64,000 bases of DNA. Source: G963666895 sp963666895. Lineage in GTDB: Bacteria > Desulfobacterota > Desulfovibrionia > Desulfovibrionales > Desulfovibrionaceae. The translations under genes and the position numbers were made by a program. The notes beneath the pieces were generated by a model. The model made no database searches, had not been told where the DNA came from, and saw only the letters and a program-made list of their open reading frames with translations. Positions 1 through 7,866 of this stretch are shown piece by piece (position 1 is the stretch's first letter; each line of letters begins with the position of its first letter). Where the stretch lies: positions 310,001 to 374,000 of the forward strand of contig CAXXNS010000001.1 in assembly GCA_963666895.2 (NCBI GenBank). Reading direction: 5' to 3'.

Positions 1-459
1 TTCTACTACGTGTGCTACGCGGCCCTGGCCCTGTTCCTGCTGTTCTCCTGCCGCCTGATCCGCTCCCGGTTCGGCCGCGTCATCCGGGGCTGCAAGGAGA
101 ACGGGATGCGCATGGAGATTCTCGGCTTTCCCACCTTCCGCTACAAGCTCGTCTGCTTCATCATCGCCGGCGCGGGCGCGGGCCTGGCCGGCGCGCTGCT
201 GGCCAACCAGAACGAATTCGTGGACCCCGGCCTGATGCAGTGGACCCATTCCGGCGAGCTGCTGGTCATGGTCATCCTCGGCGGCATGGGCAGCCTGCTC
301 GGGCCGGTGCTGGGCGCCTTCACGCTGCTGACCATGGAGGAAATCCTGGCCTCGTACACCGAGCACTGGATGGTCATCATGGGCCCCTTCCTGGTGGCCG
401 TCATCCTGTTCGCCAAGCGCGGCCTGTACGGCCTGCTCAACGGAAAGACCCATGAGTGA
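1..459 (+). CDS. livM: Branched-chain amino-acid ABC transporter permease, C-terminal part
   Basis: Inner-membrane permease subunit of a Liv-type ABC importer. The gene is cut by the window edge: the frame is open from base 1, so the first visible Met is not the start. The visible ~152 residues hold hydrophobic segments and the cytoplasmic loop with the EAA-like stretch (SRFGRVIRGCKENGMRMEILG) where the ATPases dock, then a glycine-rich segment (VILGGMGSLLGPVLGAF) typical of LivM. It overlaps the start of livG by 8 bases, so the genes are translationally coupled. The substrate could be branched-chain amino acids or a related compound such as urea or an amide; the permease fragment alone does not decide. 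Confidence 0.9.
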   Translation, partial: FYYVCYAALALFLLFSCRLIRSRFGRVIRGCKENGMRMEILGFPTFRYKLVCFIIAGAGAGLAGALLANQNEFVDPGLMQWTHSGELLVMVILGGMGSLLGPVLGAFTLLTMEEILASYTEHWMVIMGPFLVAVILFAKRGLYGLLNGKTHE

Positions 460-1198
460 CCTCCTCCAAATCCAAAAGCTGAGCAAGCGCTACGGGGCCG
501 TGCACGTCACGCGCGACCTGTCGCTGGACGTGCGCGAGGGGGAGATCCACGCCCTGATCGGGCCCAACGGCGCGGGCAAGACCACGCTCATGCGGCAGCT
601 GAGCGGGCAGGTCAGGCCGGACAGCGGGAAGATTCTCCTGCGCGGAAAGAACATCACCGGCCTGCCCGTGCACCGGCGGGCCCACCTGGGGCTGGGGCGC
701 TCCTTCCAGATCACCCAGGTCTTCGACCACCTGAGCGTGGAGGAGAACCTGGCCCTGGCCGTGCAGGCGCGCATGGGGCACAGCTTCAGCTTCCTCAAGG
801 ACGTACGCAAGGAGAAACGGCTGGCCGAGCCCACCCTGGCGGCCCTGGAGCGCTGCGGCCTGGAGGAGCGCAAGGACGAACCGGCCGGAACCCTGTCCCA
901 CGGCGAAAAGCGCCAGCTGGACATGGGCATGGCCCTGGCCGGGGAACCGAGGCTGCTGCTCATGGACGAGCCCATGGCGGGCATGGGGCCGGGCGGGACG
1001 GTCAAGATGACCGAGCTCATCCTCAAGCTCAAGGGCAAGGTGACCCTGTTTTTGGTGGAGCACGACATGCAGGCCGTGTTCGCCCTGGCCGACCGCATCA
1101 CGGTCCTGGTCTACGGCCAGGCCATCGCCACGGACACTCCGGAAAACATCGCTTCCAACGCCCTGGTGCAGCAAGCCTATCTCGGCGAGGAGGAATGA
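452..1198 (+). CDS. livG: Branched-chain amino-acid ABC transporter ATP-binding protein
   Basis: Cytoplasmic ATPase subunit of the Liv-type importer. The 248-residue protein has Walker A (GPNGAGKTT, about residues 37-45), a signature region (LSHGEKRQLDMGMAL, about 150-164), Walker B (LLLMDEP) and an H-loop (VEHDM). Its length is normal for LivG. The signature reads SHGEKR rather than the commoner SGGQ; SYGQ/SHGE variants are usual in LivG. It begins inside livM and its stop overlaps the livF start. The final segment QQAYLGEE is the usual LivG C-terminus. Confidence 0.93.
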   Translation: MSDLLQIQKLSKRYGAVHVTRDLSLDVREGEIHALIGPNGAGKTTLMRQLSGQVRPDSGKILLRGKNITGLPVHRRAHLGLGRSFQITQVFDHLSVEENLALAVQARMGHSFSFLKDVRKEKRLAEPTLAALERCGLEERKDEPAGTLSHGEKRQLDMGMALAGEPRLLLMDEPMAGMGPGGTVKMTELILKLKGKVTLFLVEHDMQAVFALADRITVLVYGQAIATDTPENIASNALVQQAYLGEEE

Positions 1199-1899
1199 TG
1201 CTTCGGCTGCGGGGAGTGAACGCCTTTTACGGAGACAGCCAGGCGCTGTTCGACGTCCGCTTCGACATGGCCGCGGGCGAAGTGGTCACCCTTCTCGGCC
1301 GCAACGGCATGGGCAAGACCTCCCTGGTCCGCACCATCATGGGCATGATCCCCCGTTCCTCGGGCCTGCTCGTGTTCGAGGACAGGCGGATCAGGAAGCT
1401 GCCGAGCTACAGCCGGGCCCGCCTGGGCATCGGCCTGGTTCCCGAGGGGCGGCAGGTGTTCGGGGTACTCACGGTCAAGGAGAACCTGCTGGCCACCGAG
1501 GCCAACCACTCCGGGGCCGCTGAGCCCTATACCCTGGACCACGTGCTCACGCTCTTCCCCATCCTGGCCGAGCGGCTCGACCACTACGGGGACGAGCTCT
1601 CCGGCGGCGAACAGCAGATGCTGGCCATCGGCCGCGCCCTGATGACCAATCCCAAGCTGCTGATCCTGGACGAGGCCACCGAAGGGCTGGCGCCCCTGGT
1701 GCGCAAGGAGATCTGGCGGGCCCTGGCCACGCTGAAGAAGGCCGGGCAGTCAATCCTGGTCATCGACAAGAACCTCAAGGTGCTGCTGGACATCGCGGAC
1801 CGGCACTACATCCTGGAAAAGGGCCGGGTGGTCTGGAACGGCACGTCGGCCGAGCTGGCCGCGGACAAGCAGACGCAGCAAGCCTACCTCGGCGTCTGA
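1195..1899 (+). CDS. livF: Branched-chain amino-acid ABC transporter ATP-binding protein
   Basis: Second ATPase of the importer, 234 residues. Walker A is GRNGMGKTS, the signature LSGGEQQMLAIGRAL and Walker B LLILDEATEGLAP. The H-loop position reads VIDKNLK, as in LivF proteins where the switch histidine is not conserved. Two adjacent ATG codons (1195 and 1198) overlap the livG stop; either could be used. The C-terminus QQAYLGV is typical. This is the last gene of the operon: the next gene is convergent, and a GC-rich hairpin lies in the short gap. Confidence 0.93.
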   Translation: MMLRLRGVNAFYGDSQALFDVRFDMAAGEVVTLLGRNGMGKTSLVRTIMGMIPRSSGLLVFEDRRIRKLPSYSRARLGIGLVPEGRQVFGVLTVKENLLATEANHSGAAEPYTLDHVLTLFPILAERLDHYGDELSGGEQQMLAIGRALMTNPKLLILDEATEGLAPLVRKEIWRALATLKKAGQSILVIDKNLKVLLDIADRHYILEKGRVVWNGTSAELAADKQTQQAYLGV

Positions 1900-1904
1900 C
1901 CAGG

Positions 1905-1919
1905 CCGGGCAAGGCCCGG
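1905..1919. terminator. GC-rich hairpin between convergent genes
   Basis: CCGGGC-AAG-GCCCGG forms a 6-bp perfect stem between livF and the convergent DUF1835-like gene. On the plus strand it is followed by AAAAGG rather than a T-run; on the minus strand the T-run precedes it. It may slow polymerase from both sides, but it is not a textbook intrinsic terminator. Confidence 0.35.
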
Positions 1920-1941
1920 AAAAGGGCCGCGACGAGCAGTA

Positions 1942-2802
1942 TTACGGCTGCACCCGGAACAGACCGCAGTCGGCCACGCCGGGCCATTGCGGCAGCCGCG
2001 CCAGGGGGCCCGCGATGCGGACCAAAGGCGGCTCCCGGTCCGCCAGGGCGTTGACGTGCCTCCACAGGGTGGTGTCGCCCCAATACAGCGGCGGGGTATC
2101 CTTGGCGGCCACAAAGGCGAAGATGTCGGCCGGGGTTTCGCGGCCTGACCGGACGGCCTCCAGGGCAAGCCGCTCCAGCTTGCCCAGCCCCGTGTCCGGG
2201 TCCGGCTTCTCCTCCAGCCAGCGGCGCACCGCCGCCGAAATCCAGGGCAGGGGCGGATCGGCCAGGCCCGACAACTCCCGGAAGGCCGCCTGGTCCTGGA
2301 GCGCAAAGGCCCGGTCCACGCGTTCCGCGAGGTCGAACTGCTCCGGGGTGAGCGGTACGCGCCGGTCATAGACCGAGGCCAGTTGCTCCGGCGAGAGCTG
2401 CCCGAGCCCGTTGTATGGCTCGATTCCGGGAAAGGCGTCCACGCAGAGCAGCTCGGCCCGCTCCCTTCCCAGGATGCGCAGACAGGCCATGATGTGGCAG
2501 AGCATGGACTGGTCGAACAGGCAGGCATCGAACCAGAGCACCAGGCGCTCATGCGCCGACGCCTCCAACAAGGCATACTGGGCCCCCAGGGTCTCCAGCA
2601 CCCGCCGCCGGTCCAGTCCGCCCCCGGTGGCCTCCTCCAGAAACCGCGCCCGGGCCTCCAGAATGTCCCCGTCCGGCCACCCGGGCTCCCTTGGGCCCTC
2701 GTAGAGAATGTCGTGCCAGACAAAAACCCGGCCGGAAACGCCGCTCTTGGCGATCCTCTCCCCGGCGATGTCGCCGCTGGTAATGTGCAGCGTGTTGGCC
2801 AT
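1942..2802 (-). CDS. DUF1835 domain-containing protein
   Basis: A 286-residue cytoplasmic protein of unknown function. The N-terminus (MANTLHITSGDIAGERIAKSG) and the following VFVWHDILYEGP match the style of DUF1835 proteins, whose members begin with a short Rossmann-like strand and an H-I-x-x-G-D motif. A long acidic helical region follows, and the C-terminus has WGDTTLWRHVNAL, a DUF3658-like ending. The ATG at 2802 is chosen because GGGAAAG precedes it at good spacing and the homology begins there; the frame is open further upstream but has no recognisable protein. No operon partner shares its direction closely enough to suggest a role. Confidence 0.6.
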   Translation of the reverse strand: MANTLHITSGDIAGERIAKSGVSGRVFVWHDILYEGPREPGWPDGDILEARARFLEEATGGGLDRRRVLETLGAQYALLEASAHERLVLWFDACLFDQSMLCHIMACLRILGRERAELLCVDAFPGIEPYNGLGQLSPEQLASVYDRRVPLTPEQFDLAERVDRAFALQDQAAFRELSGLADPPLPWISAAVRRWLEEKPDPDTGLGKLERLALEAVRSGRETPADIFAFVAAKDTPPLYWGDTTLWRHVNALADREPPLVRIAGPLARLPQWPGVADCGLFRVQP

Positions 2803-2837
2803 GCGGGCTTTCCCTTTGCTCTGATCGGTCCGCCGCC

Positions 2838-3395
2838 TCAGCGGCAGAACGCGGTGTTGTGGTCCGCGGTCGCGTCGTTCCAGAAGAACCGAATCATGCG
2901 GCAATCGCCGGACCCGCAAAACACGCGCAGCCGCCACCACAGGGGATCCATGCTCTCCTCGCCCGGGAAGGGCCTGGCCGTGACCTCGACCTGGTCCGTG
3001 GAGTCCAGGGTCACCTTTCCCAGCTCCCGCACCCAGCCGTGGGCCTGGCGCAGGTCGTGGAAAAAGGGCGCGGCCCCGGGATTCTCCGTCCTGGCCTCGA
3101 ACATGTAGTCCACATCGTACGGGGTTCCGTCCTCTTCCTGCTCCCAGCACACGTCATAAACCAGGGTGAACTGGTCCAGGTCCACGGTCCAGGTCTTGTG
3201 GTGGAACACGGTTTCCTCGAAGGCGTCCTGCGTGACCGGGCCGTATTCCTCCATTGCCGAGGGGATGTCCTCGGCCTGGAGAATCCTGCACAGGACGTCC
3301 ATGAGCCCGGGGAAGGCGAAGTCCTGGGCGGCACGGGCCGGAAGGACGAACAGCAGGAGCAGCGTCAGGGAAAGGATGGAGAATCGTGTACGCAT
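2838..3395 (-). CDS. Secreted protein of unknown function
   Basis: A 185-residue protein with a clear signal peptide: Arg at residues 2 and 4, a leucine-rich core (LSLTLLLLFVLP) and an ARAAQ cleavage region near residue 23. The mature part is acidic, with three cysteines near the C-terminus and centre (VCWEQEEDG, VFCGSGDCRMI), so a disulfide is possible in the periplasm. I do not recognise the family. An AGGAGG-like ribosome site precedes the ATG at 3395. The gene lies just upstream of, and in the same direction as, the DUF1835-like gene, with a 35-base gap. Confidence 0.65.
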   Translation of the reverse strand: MRTRFSILSLTLLLLFVLPARAAQDFAFPGLMDVLCRILQAEDIPSAMEEYGPVTQDAFEETVFHHKTWTVDLDQFTLVYDVCWEQEEDGTPYDVDYMFEARTENPGAAPFFHDLRQAHGWVRELGKVTLDSTDQVEVTARPFPGEESMDPLWWRLRVFCGSGDCRMIRFFWNDATADHNTAFCR

Positions 3396-3651
3396 GGCGG
3401 CCTCCTATACACCCCGTCCGTGACGGCTTTGACGAACTCTCAACAGTGAGGCCGCCCCGACCCCCTGAGAGGCCGGAACGGCCCTTTCCGTGCCCCTCTC
3501 AAATGGGCCGGAAACATGAAAACACGCTTCCGACGATACTAACTGCCTGATCGTTTTTTCTCAAGCCAAGAATGCGCCGCGGCATTCCCCCCGGACCCTT
3601 CCGGGGCATCGCCTAGACACCCACCCCCTTCCCCTCAAGGACGTGGGTTGA
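3396..3651. other. Intergenic stretch, no gene seen
   Basis: No open frame here has coding character. The stretch is locally AT-richer, with a TTTTTT run near 3555, and separates the 5' end of the secreted-protein gene from the 3' end of katA. It should contain the promoter of the secreted-protein gene, but I cannot place one convincingly. Confidence 0.5.
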
Positions 3652-3683
3652 GACGGGCGGACGTGAAGACACGCCCGCCCGTC
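3652..3683 (-). terminator. Hairpin downstream of katA
   Basis: GACGGGCGG and CCGCCCGTC form a 9-bp perfect stem about 9 bases beyond the katA stop codon. No T-run follows in the katA direction, so it may act as an RNA-stabilising 3' stem or a weak terminator. On the plus strand it is followed by CTGTTTTG. Confidence 0.45.
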
Positions 3684-3691
3684 CTGTTTTG

Positions 3692-5203
3692 CTACTTGGC
3701 CGTGGCCTTGACCCGGTCCTCCTGGGACAGGGCGGCCAGCTTCTTGACCTCGGCCGGCTTCAGGCCGAGGCCCTTGGCCACGCCCCCGCCGTAGTCCGGG
3801 TCGGTCTTGTGGAACAGGGCGCACTGCCTGAGTTGGATGCGCTTCTGCGCCCCGGCCAGGTGGTCCACGATGTTGCCTATGAGATGCGCCCGGTCCTTGT
3901 CGGTCATGACCTTGCGGAACAGGACTCCGGGCTGCTCGAAGTCGTCGTTGGGGTGGTCGTACTCGAACCGGCCCGCGTCGCCGTCCAGGGGCAGGTGCGG
4001 CTCGGCCGCCTTGGGGTCGGGCCCGGGGCCGCCCTGGGAATTAGGCCAGTAGTTGGGCCCGGACCCGCCGCCGTCGTCCGTACGCATGAACCCGTCGCGC
4101 TGATAGCCGGCCTCCGGGGCGTTCTTGGCCTGGTTCACCGGGATGAGGTGGTAGTTGGGTCCCAGCCGGTGCAGGTGGGTGTCGTGGTAGGAGAACACCC
4201 GGGCCTGGAGCATCTTGTCGTTGGAGATGCCCACGCCCGGCACCAGGTTGCCCGGGCCGAACGCGGCCTGCTCCACCTCGGCGAAGTAGTTCACCGGGTT
4301 GCGGTCGAGCACCAGGCGGCCCACCGTGATGGGCGGGAAGTCGCCGTGGGGCCAGACCTTGGTGATATCGTTGATGTCGTAGCGATAGTCCCGGGCCTGC
4401 TCCGGGGTCATGATCTGCATCTCAAGGGTCCAGGACGGATAATCGCCCTTCTCGATGGCCTGGAACAGGTCGCGGGTGGCGTGGTCCGGGTCCTTGGAAC
4501 GCATGGCCTCGGCCTCCTGCCGGGTCAGGTTCCGGATGCCCTGATCGGTCTTGAAGTGGTACTGGACCCAGAAGTACTCGCCCTTCTTGTTGTACCACTT
4601 GTAGGTGTGGCTGGAGTAGCCGTTCATGTTCCGGTAAGTGGCCGGGGTGCCGCGGTCCGAGAAGAGCACGGTCACCTGGTGCATGGACTCCGGGGTCAGG
4701 GACAGGAAGTCCCAGAACATGTCCGCGTCCTTGAGGTTGGTCTCGGGATGGCGCTTCTGGGTGTGGATGAAGTCCGGGAACTTGAGGGGGTCGCGGATGA
4801 AGAACACGGGCGTGTTGTTGCCCACGAAGTCGTAGTTGCCCTCCTCGGTGTAGAACTTGACCGCGAAGCCGCGCGGGTCGCGCTCGGCGTCGGCCGAGCC
4901 CTTTTCACCGCCCACGGTGGAGAAGCGCGCGAACACCTCTGTCTTCTTGCCCACCTGGGACAGGAACGCGGCCCGGGTGTATTTGGTCACGTCGGCCGTG
5001 GCCTCGAAGTAGCCGTAGGCCCCGGCTCCCTTGGCGTGCACCACCCGCTCGGGGATGCGCTCGCGGTCGAAATGGCCCAGCTTCTCAAGCAGATGCGCGT
5101 CCTGCATGAGCACCGGGCCGCGAGGACCGGCCGTGGCGCTGTTCTGGTCGTTGCCCACCGGGGCGCCGAAGGCCGTGGTCAATACCTTTTTCTTCTTGGC
5201 CAT
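3692..5203 (-). CDS. katA: Monofunctional haem catalase
   Basis: Splits hydrogen peroxide into water and oxygen in the cytoplasm. The 503-residue length fits small-subunit (clade 3) catalases. The distal active-site residues are visible as His56 (RVVHAKGAGAYGYFE) and Asn129 (VGNNTPVFFIRDP), and the proximal haem ligand Tyr339 sits in RVFSYHDTHLHRLGPNY. An AAGGAG ribosome site precedes the ATG at 5203. A PerR/Fur-like operator lies about 120 bases upstream, and the repressor gene is next upstream in the same direction. The pair is an oxidative-stress module, unusual but known in aerotolerant sulfate reducers. Confidence 0.97.
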   Translation of the reverse strand: MAKKKKVLTTAFGAPVGNDQNSATAGPRGPVLMQDAHLLEKLGHFDRERIPERVVHAKGAGAYGYFEATADVTKYTRAAFLSQVGKKTEVFARFSTVGGEKGSADAERDPRGFAVKFYTEEGNYDFVGNNTPVFFIRDPLKFPDFIHTQKRHPETNLKDADMFWDFLSLTPESMHQVTVLFSDRGTPATYRNMNGYSSHTYKWYNKKGEYFWVQYHFKTDQGIRNLTRQEAEAMRSKDPDHATRDLFQAIEKGDYPSWTLEMQIMTPEQARDYRYDINDITKVWPHGDFPPITVGRLVLDRNPVNYFAEVEQAAFGPGNLVPGVGISNDKMLQARVFSYHDTHLHRLGPNYHLIPVNQAKNAPEAGYQRDGFMRTDDGGGSGPNYWPNSQGGPGPDPKAAEPHLPLDGDAGRFEYDHPNDDFEQPGVLFRKVMTDKDRAHLIGNIVDHLAGAQKRIQLRQCALFHKTDPDYGGGVAKGLGLKPAEVKKLAALSQEDRVKATAK

Positions 5204-5322
5204 GGTGTGGTCTCCTTATGGTTTCGGGTCAGGGTGTTTTGGGTTCCACGCTAACACAGGCGGGCCGTTACCGACAACGCGATCAAGCAAGACGCCCGCC
5301 GCCACGGTCAATAACAAATTTT

Positions 5323-5340
5323 TATAGAGAATCATTATCC
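5323..5340 (-). promoter_or_regulatory. PerR/Fur-like operator upstream of katA
   Basis: AGAGAATCATTATC at 5326-5339 closely resembles half of the classical Fur/PerR box, and nearly the same 14-mer (AGAGAATGATTATT on the minus strand) lies in front of the perR gene. Its position between perR and katA suits repression of katA. It was identified by pattern, not by a search. Confidence 0.6.
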
Positions 5341-5359
5341 TTAATTCCTGAAAAATTTT

Positions 5360-5815
5360 TCACTCCCCGTTCCGGCAGGCCGGGCACAGGCCGAAAAAGT
5401 CCAGCCGGTGCCCCTGGATGGCGTACCCGGTCTCCTCGGCCATGCGCCGGGTGACCTCGGCCAGATCCAGGGCCTCGGGGTCCACGATGGCCCCGCACCT
5501 GGTGCAGATGACGTGCGGGTGCGGATAGGGCTTGGCTCCGTCGTAGCGGTTGCCCAGTTCGCTGAACTGCAACTCGATGATCTCCCCTTCCTGCTTGAGC
5601 AGGGCGATGGTCTTGTAGACCGTGGCCAGGCTGGTGGTGGGAAAATCGGGCAGGATGGCGTTGTGCACCTGCTCGGCCGAGGGGTGGCCCTCGCTCCTGG
5701 CCAGCACCTCCAGAATGGCCAACCGCTGGGGCGTGATCCGGTGCCCCTGTTCCTTGAGCCGGGCCAGGACGTGCTCCAGCCGGTCCCTGGTCGTTTGATC
5801 CGTGGTGCGCGTCAT
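5360..5815 (-). CDS. perR: Fur-family repressor, PerR type
   Basis: A 151-residue winged-helix metal-dependent repressor, probably sensing peroxide and controlling katA. The DNA-binding helix region is HRITPQRLAILEVL to SLATVYKTIALL. The regulatory metal site of PerR is recognisable as Asp92, His99, His101 and Asp112, and the structural zinc site as CxxC pairs at Cys104/Cys107 and Cys144/Cys147. The position equal to Bacillus His37, the oxidised sensor ligand, is Leu32; a His sits at 25. The ATG at 5815 is chosen because GAGGA precedes it; the frame is open only to a TTG at 5830. It could instead be annotated simply as Fur. Confidence 0.85.
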   Translation of the reverse strand: MTRTTDQTTRDRLEHVLARLKEQGHRITPQRLAILEVLARSEGHPSAEQVHNAILPDFPTTSLATVYKTIALLKQEGEIIELQFSELGNRYDGAKPYPHPHVICTRCGAIVDPEALDLAEVTRRMAEETGYAIQGHRLDFFGLCPACRNGE

Positions 5816-5828
5816 GCGTCCTCTAAGC

Positions 5829-5843
5829 AATAATCATTCTCTG
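5829..5843 (-). promoter_or_regulatory. PerR/Fur-like operator upstream of perR
   Basis: AATAATCATTCTCT on the plus strand is the reverse complement of AGAGAATGATTATT and matches the katA site at 12 of 14 positions. It lies 14 bases before the perR start codon, where bound repressor would block transcription, suggesting autoregulation. Confidence 0.6.
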
Positions 5844-5912
5844 TTAGAAACTATATGCGGCAATCGACACGGCGTGTCAACCGGTTTCCCAATCGCCGCG
5901 CCTCATTGCTCA

Positions 5913-5941
5913 TTGACCTTCCGCCGACCCAGGCGTAGACA
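5913..5941 (+). promoter_or_regulatory. Possible sigma-70 promoter for the Mop gene
   Basis: TTGACC at 5913-5918 and TAGACA at 5936-5941 are separated by 17 bases, 36 bases before the start codon of the molybdate-binding protein gene. The -35 is good and the -10 is weak. AAGGAGA gives a strong ribosome site just before 5977. Confidence 0.4.
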
Positions 5942-5976
5942 ATTATAAGAGTAATCCCCCAACAAGGAGAAAGCAC

Positions 5977-6186
5977 ATGAAGCTCAGCGCGCGCAATCTG
6001 ATTCCCGGCAAGGTCAAGAAGGTCACCGTGGGCATGGTCAACGCCGAAGTGGTCATCGAGGTCGCTCCCGGCATCGAGGTCACCTCGGTCATCACCAAGC
6101 ATTCCGTGGAGAACATGGCCATCAAGGAAGGCGACGCGGTCAAGGCCATGGTCAAGGCCACCAGCGTCATGATCGTCAAGGACTAA
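5977..6186 (+). CDS. Molybdopterin-binding (Mop/TOBE) protein, molbindin
   Basis: A 69-residue single-domain molbindin that binds molybdate or tungstate oxyanions in the cytoplasm, acting as a store or buffer for molybdenum enzymes. The whole protein is one Mop domain: SARNLIPGKVKKVTVGMVNAEVVIEV, then VTSVITKHSVENMAIKEGDAVKAMVKATSVMIV, containing the typical SARN and K-A-T-x-V-M segments. It stands alone with its own ribosome site and terminator. Such proteins are common next to formate dehydrogenase or molybdate transport genes, but none is nearby here. Confidence 0.92.
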   Translation: MKLSARNLIPGKVKKVTVGMVNAEVVIEVAPGIEVTSVITKHSVENMAIKEGDAVKAMVKATSVMIVKD

Positions 6187-6203
6187 CCCGACAACGCCGA
6201 CCA

Positions 6204-6236
6204 GTGCCGGACGGGAAACCGTCCGGCACTTTTATT
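6204..6236 (+). terminator. Intrinsic terminator after the Mop gene
   Basis: GTGCCGGACGG and CCGTCCGGCAC form an 11-bp perfect stem with a short AAA-containing loop, followed by TTTTATT. It lies 18 bases after the stop codon. This is one of the clearest rho-independent terminators in the window. Confidence 0.9.
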
Positions 6237-6240
6237 CGGG

Positions 6241-6987
6241 TCACGTACTGCTGGGGCAGTACCTGTCCCAGCCCATGAGCGCGGCCCCGGCCGCTATGGT
6301 GGTGCCGTAAAACAGCACCGCCGCGCCGTTGTGCCCATTGCCCGACCCGTTGATGAACTGGTCGATGGTGCCGTTGGCCAGGGTAGTGCCGGTGACCAGG
6401 AGCAGGTCCGCGTCGGCCAGGGCCTCGGCCGCCTTGTCCGGCCCCTCCACCAGCACCCCGCGCTTGACCTGGCCCACGTTGTCCGGGTCCAGGTCCAGGA
6501 CCCGCAATTTGAATTCCCCGCCCAGGGCCTGGATCATGGCCGGCTGGAACCCGACCTGGGTGATCCTGGGATTACCGTATTTCCCGCGTATGAATTCGGG
6601 CAGACCGGCCGAGCACTCGCCCGGACCCTTGTCCCGGCAGTGCACGGTGTTTTCGGCCAGGCCCAGGCTGCGCATGGCCGCGTTCAGGGCGGCCACGAAC
6701 ACGGACCGGTTGAAGTTGGAGTCCAGGGGCAGGGCCGCGATCTCGCCCAGGGTGGCCACGTGGGAGCCGAAATCGTCCGTGAACGCCTGGCCGCGCGCAT
6801 CCCGGAACCCGGCCTCCATGAGCCGCTCCTTGCCTTGCTGGATGGGGAAGTCTCCGCCGCCGGGGTCGCCGATGGCCTGTTCCACGGTCAGGGGCCCGGT
6901 GACCACCCGCACGCTCTGTCCCAGCACGCCTTCCCGCTCCCATATCTCCACGGCCCGGTCCCGGACCGCTTCCAGAATTCTGCTCAT
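6241..6987 (-). CDS. DUF364-like protein (putative heavy-metal chelation domain)
   Basis: A 248-residue cytoplasmic protein. The C-terminal half has the Rossmann-like layout of the DUF364 family: VGFQPAMIQALGGEFKLRVLDLDPDNVGQ, then DADLLLVTGTTLANGTIDQFI, then GAAVLFYGTTIAAGAALMGWDRYCP, ending on a conserved Cys-Pro. The N-terminal half supplies the family's helical lead and the segment NRSVFVAALNAAMRSLGL. The ATG at 6987 has AAGGAGACGG upstream and fits the conserved N-terminus; the frame runs open to 7068 without recognisable protein. Members are linked to molybdenum or corrinoid metabolism in some genomes, so the nearby Mop gene may be meaningful, but that is inference. Confidence 0.65.
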   Translation of the reverse strand: MSRILEAVRDRAVEIWEREGVLGQSVRVVTGPLTVEQAIGDPGGGDFPIQQGKERLMEAGFRDARGQAFTDDFGSHVATLGEIAALPLDSNFNRSVFVAALNAAMRSLGLAENTVHCRDKGPGECSAGLPEFIRGKYGNPRITQVGFQPAMIQALGGEFKLRVLDLDPDNVGQVKRGVLVEGPDKAAEALADADLLLVTGTTLANGTIDQFINGSGNGHNGAAVLFYGTTIAAGAALMGWDRYCPSST

Positions 6988-7193
6988 CCCGTCTCCTTGA
7001 TTGTTACGCCGGTTCCTGCCCATGCCAACAGCGTCTGACGCTGAACAGGCCCGGTTGTAGCAGACCAAAGGCCCGGAGCGGAAGGGGGTGATACCCGGCC
7101 GGAATCAGGCATGGTGATGGGAGCCATTCCCACAATCAATTGGCCCGTGCAACCCGATTTTGCTAGGGTTCCGACAAACACGAAGGAGACCGT

Positions 7194-7511
7194 ATGATCG
7201 TCAAGGCCGACAACGCCACCAAGAAAAGCTTCCTGGGCACCGAATTCGACGTGCTGGCCGTGGGCGAGCAGTGCATGCTGACCCGGATGCAGTTCCTGAA
7301 AGGCAGGGACGTCCCGCCCCACAGCCATCCCAACGAACAGATCGGCTTCGTGCTCTCGGGCCGCTTCCGCTTCGTGTTCGGCCGGTTCGACGAGGTTCTG
7401 GGACCCGGAGATTCCTACTGCATCCCGGCCGGAGTGGAGCACCACATCGAGATGATCGAGGACGGCGAAGTGGTGGAGGTCTTTTCCCCGCCCCGGCAGG
7501 ACTATTTGTAA
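7194..7511 (+). CDS. Cupin-domain protein
   Basis: A 105-residue single cupin beta-barrel. Metal-binding motif 1 is seen as PPHSHPNEQIGFVLSGRFRF and motif 2 as GDSYCIPAGVEHHIEM, giving the expected three His and one Glu. Such small cupins bind a divalent metal and a small ligand, or act as a dioxygenase or isomerase; nothing here fixes the substrate. It has an AAGGAGA ribosome site and is followed after 22 bases by a CMD-family gene, so they probably form an operon, a frequent cupin-CMD pairing. Confidence 0.85.
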   Translation: MIVKADNATKKSFLGTEFDVLAVGEQCMLTRMQFLKGRDVPPHSHPNEQIGFVLSGRFRFVFGRFDEVLGPGDSYCIPAGVEHHIEMIEDGEVVEVFSPPRQDYL

Positions 7512-7533
7512 CCCCAACCACGGGAGGCAAGTC

Positions 7534-7866
7534 ATGATCGAAAAAATGGAACTGATACGCAAGCACGCCCAGGGATTCCTGGACCAGGCGGACATCAAGG
7601 ACACCTTCCTGCCCCACTACCAGGCCACCTACGCGGCCGGGGCACTGGACACCAAGACCAAGCGCCTCATGGCCCTGTGCGTGGGCCTGACCCACGGCTG
7701 CACCGGGTGCATCCTCGGCCAGACCGACAAGGCCGTGCACGAGGGCGCCACCACGGCCGAAGTGCTGGAGACCTGCGCCGTGGCCCTGTCCATGGGCGGC
7801 ACCCTGGCCTGGTCGCAGATCTACAAGGTCATGGAGTACCTGGAAGAAAACAATATGCCGGGCTAG
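7534..7866 (+). CDS. Carboxymuconolactone decarboxylase-family (AhpD-like) protein
   Basis: A 110-residue all-helical CMD-family protein. The AhpD-type redox motif is present: CTGCILGQTDKAVHEGAT, with CxxC followed by His. This arrangement makes thiol-disulfide (peroxidase-type) chemistry more likely than decarboxylation. It lies directly after the cupin gene with GGGAGG as ribosome site. Its last bases overlap the 3' end of the convergent hybrid kinase gene by 4 bp. The cellular role is not shown by context; redox defence fits the nearby katA-perR module. Confidence 0.85.
   Translation: MIEKMELIRKHAQGFLDQADIKDTFLPHYQATYAAGALDTKTKRLMALCVGLTHGCTGCILGQTDKAVHEGATTAEVLETCAVALSMGGTLAWSQIYKVMEYLEENNMPG

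Noticed and set aside
2803..3150. N-terminal extension of the DUF1835-like frame
   Set aside because: The extension overlaps the secreted-protein gene in another frame, and its residues do not resemble the family, which begins at MANTLHI.
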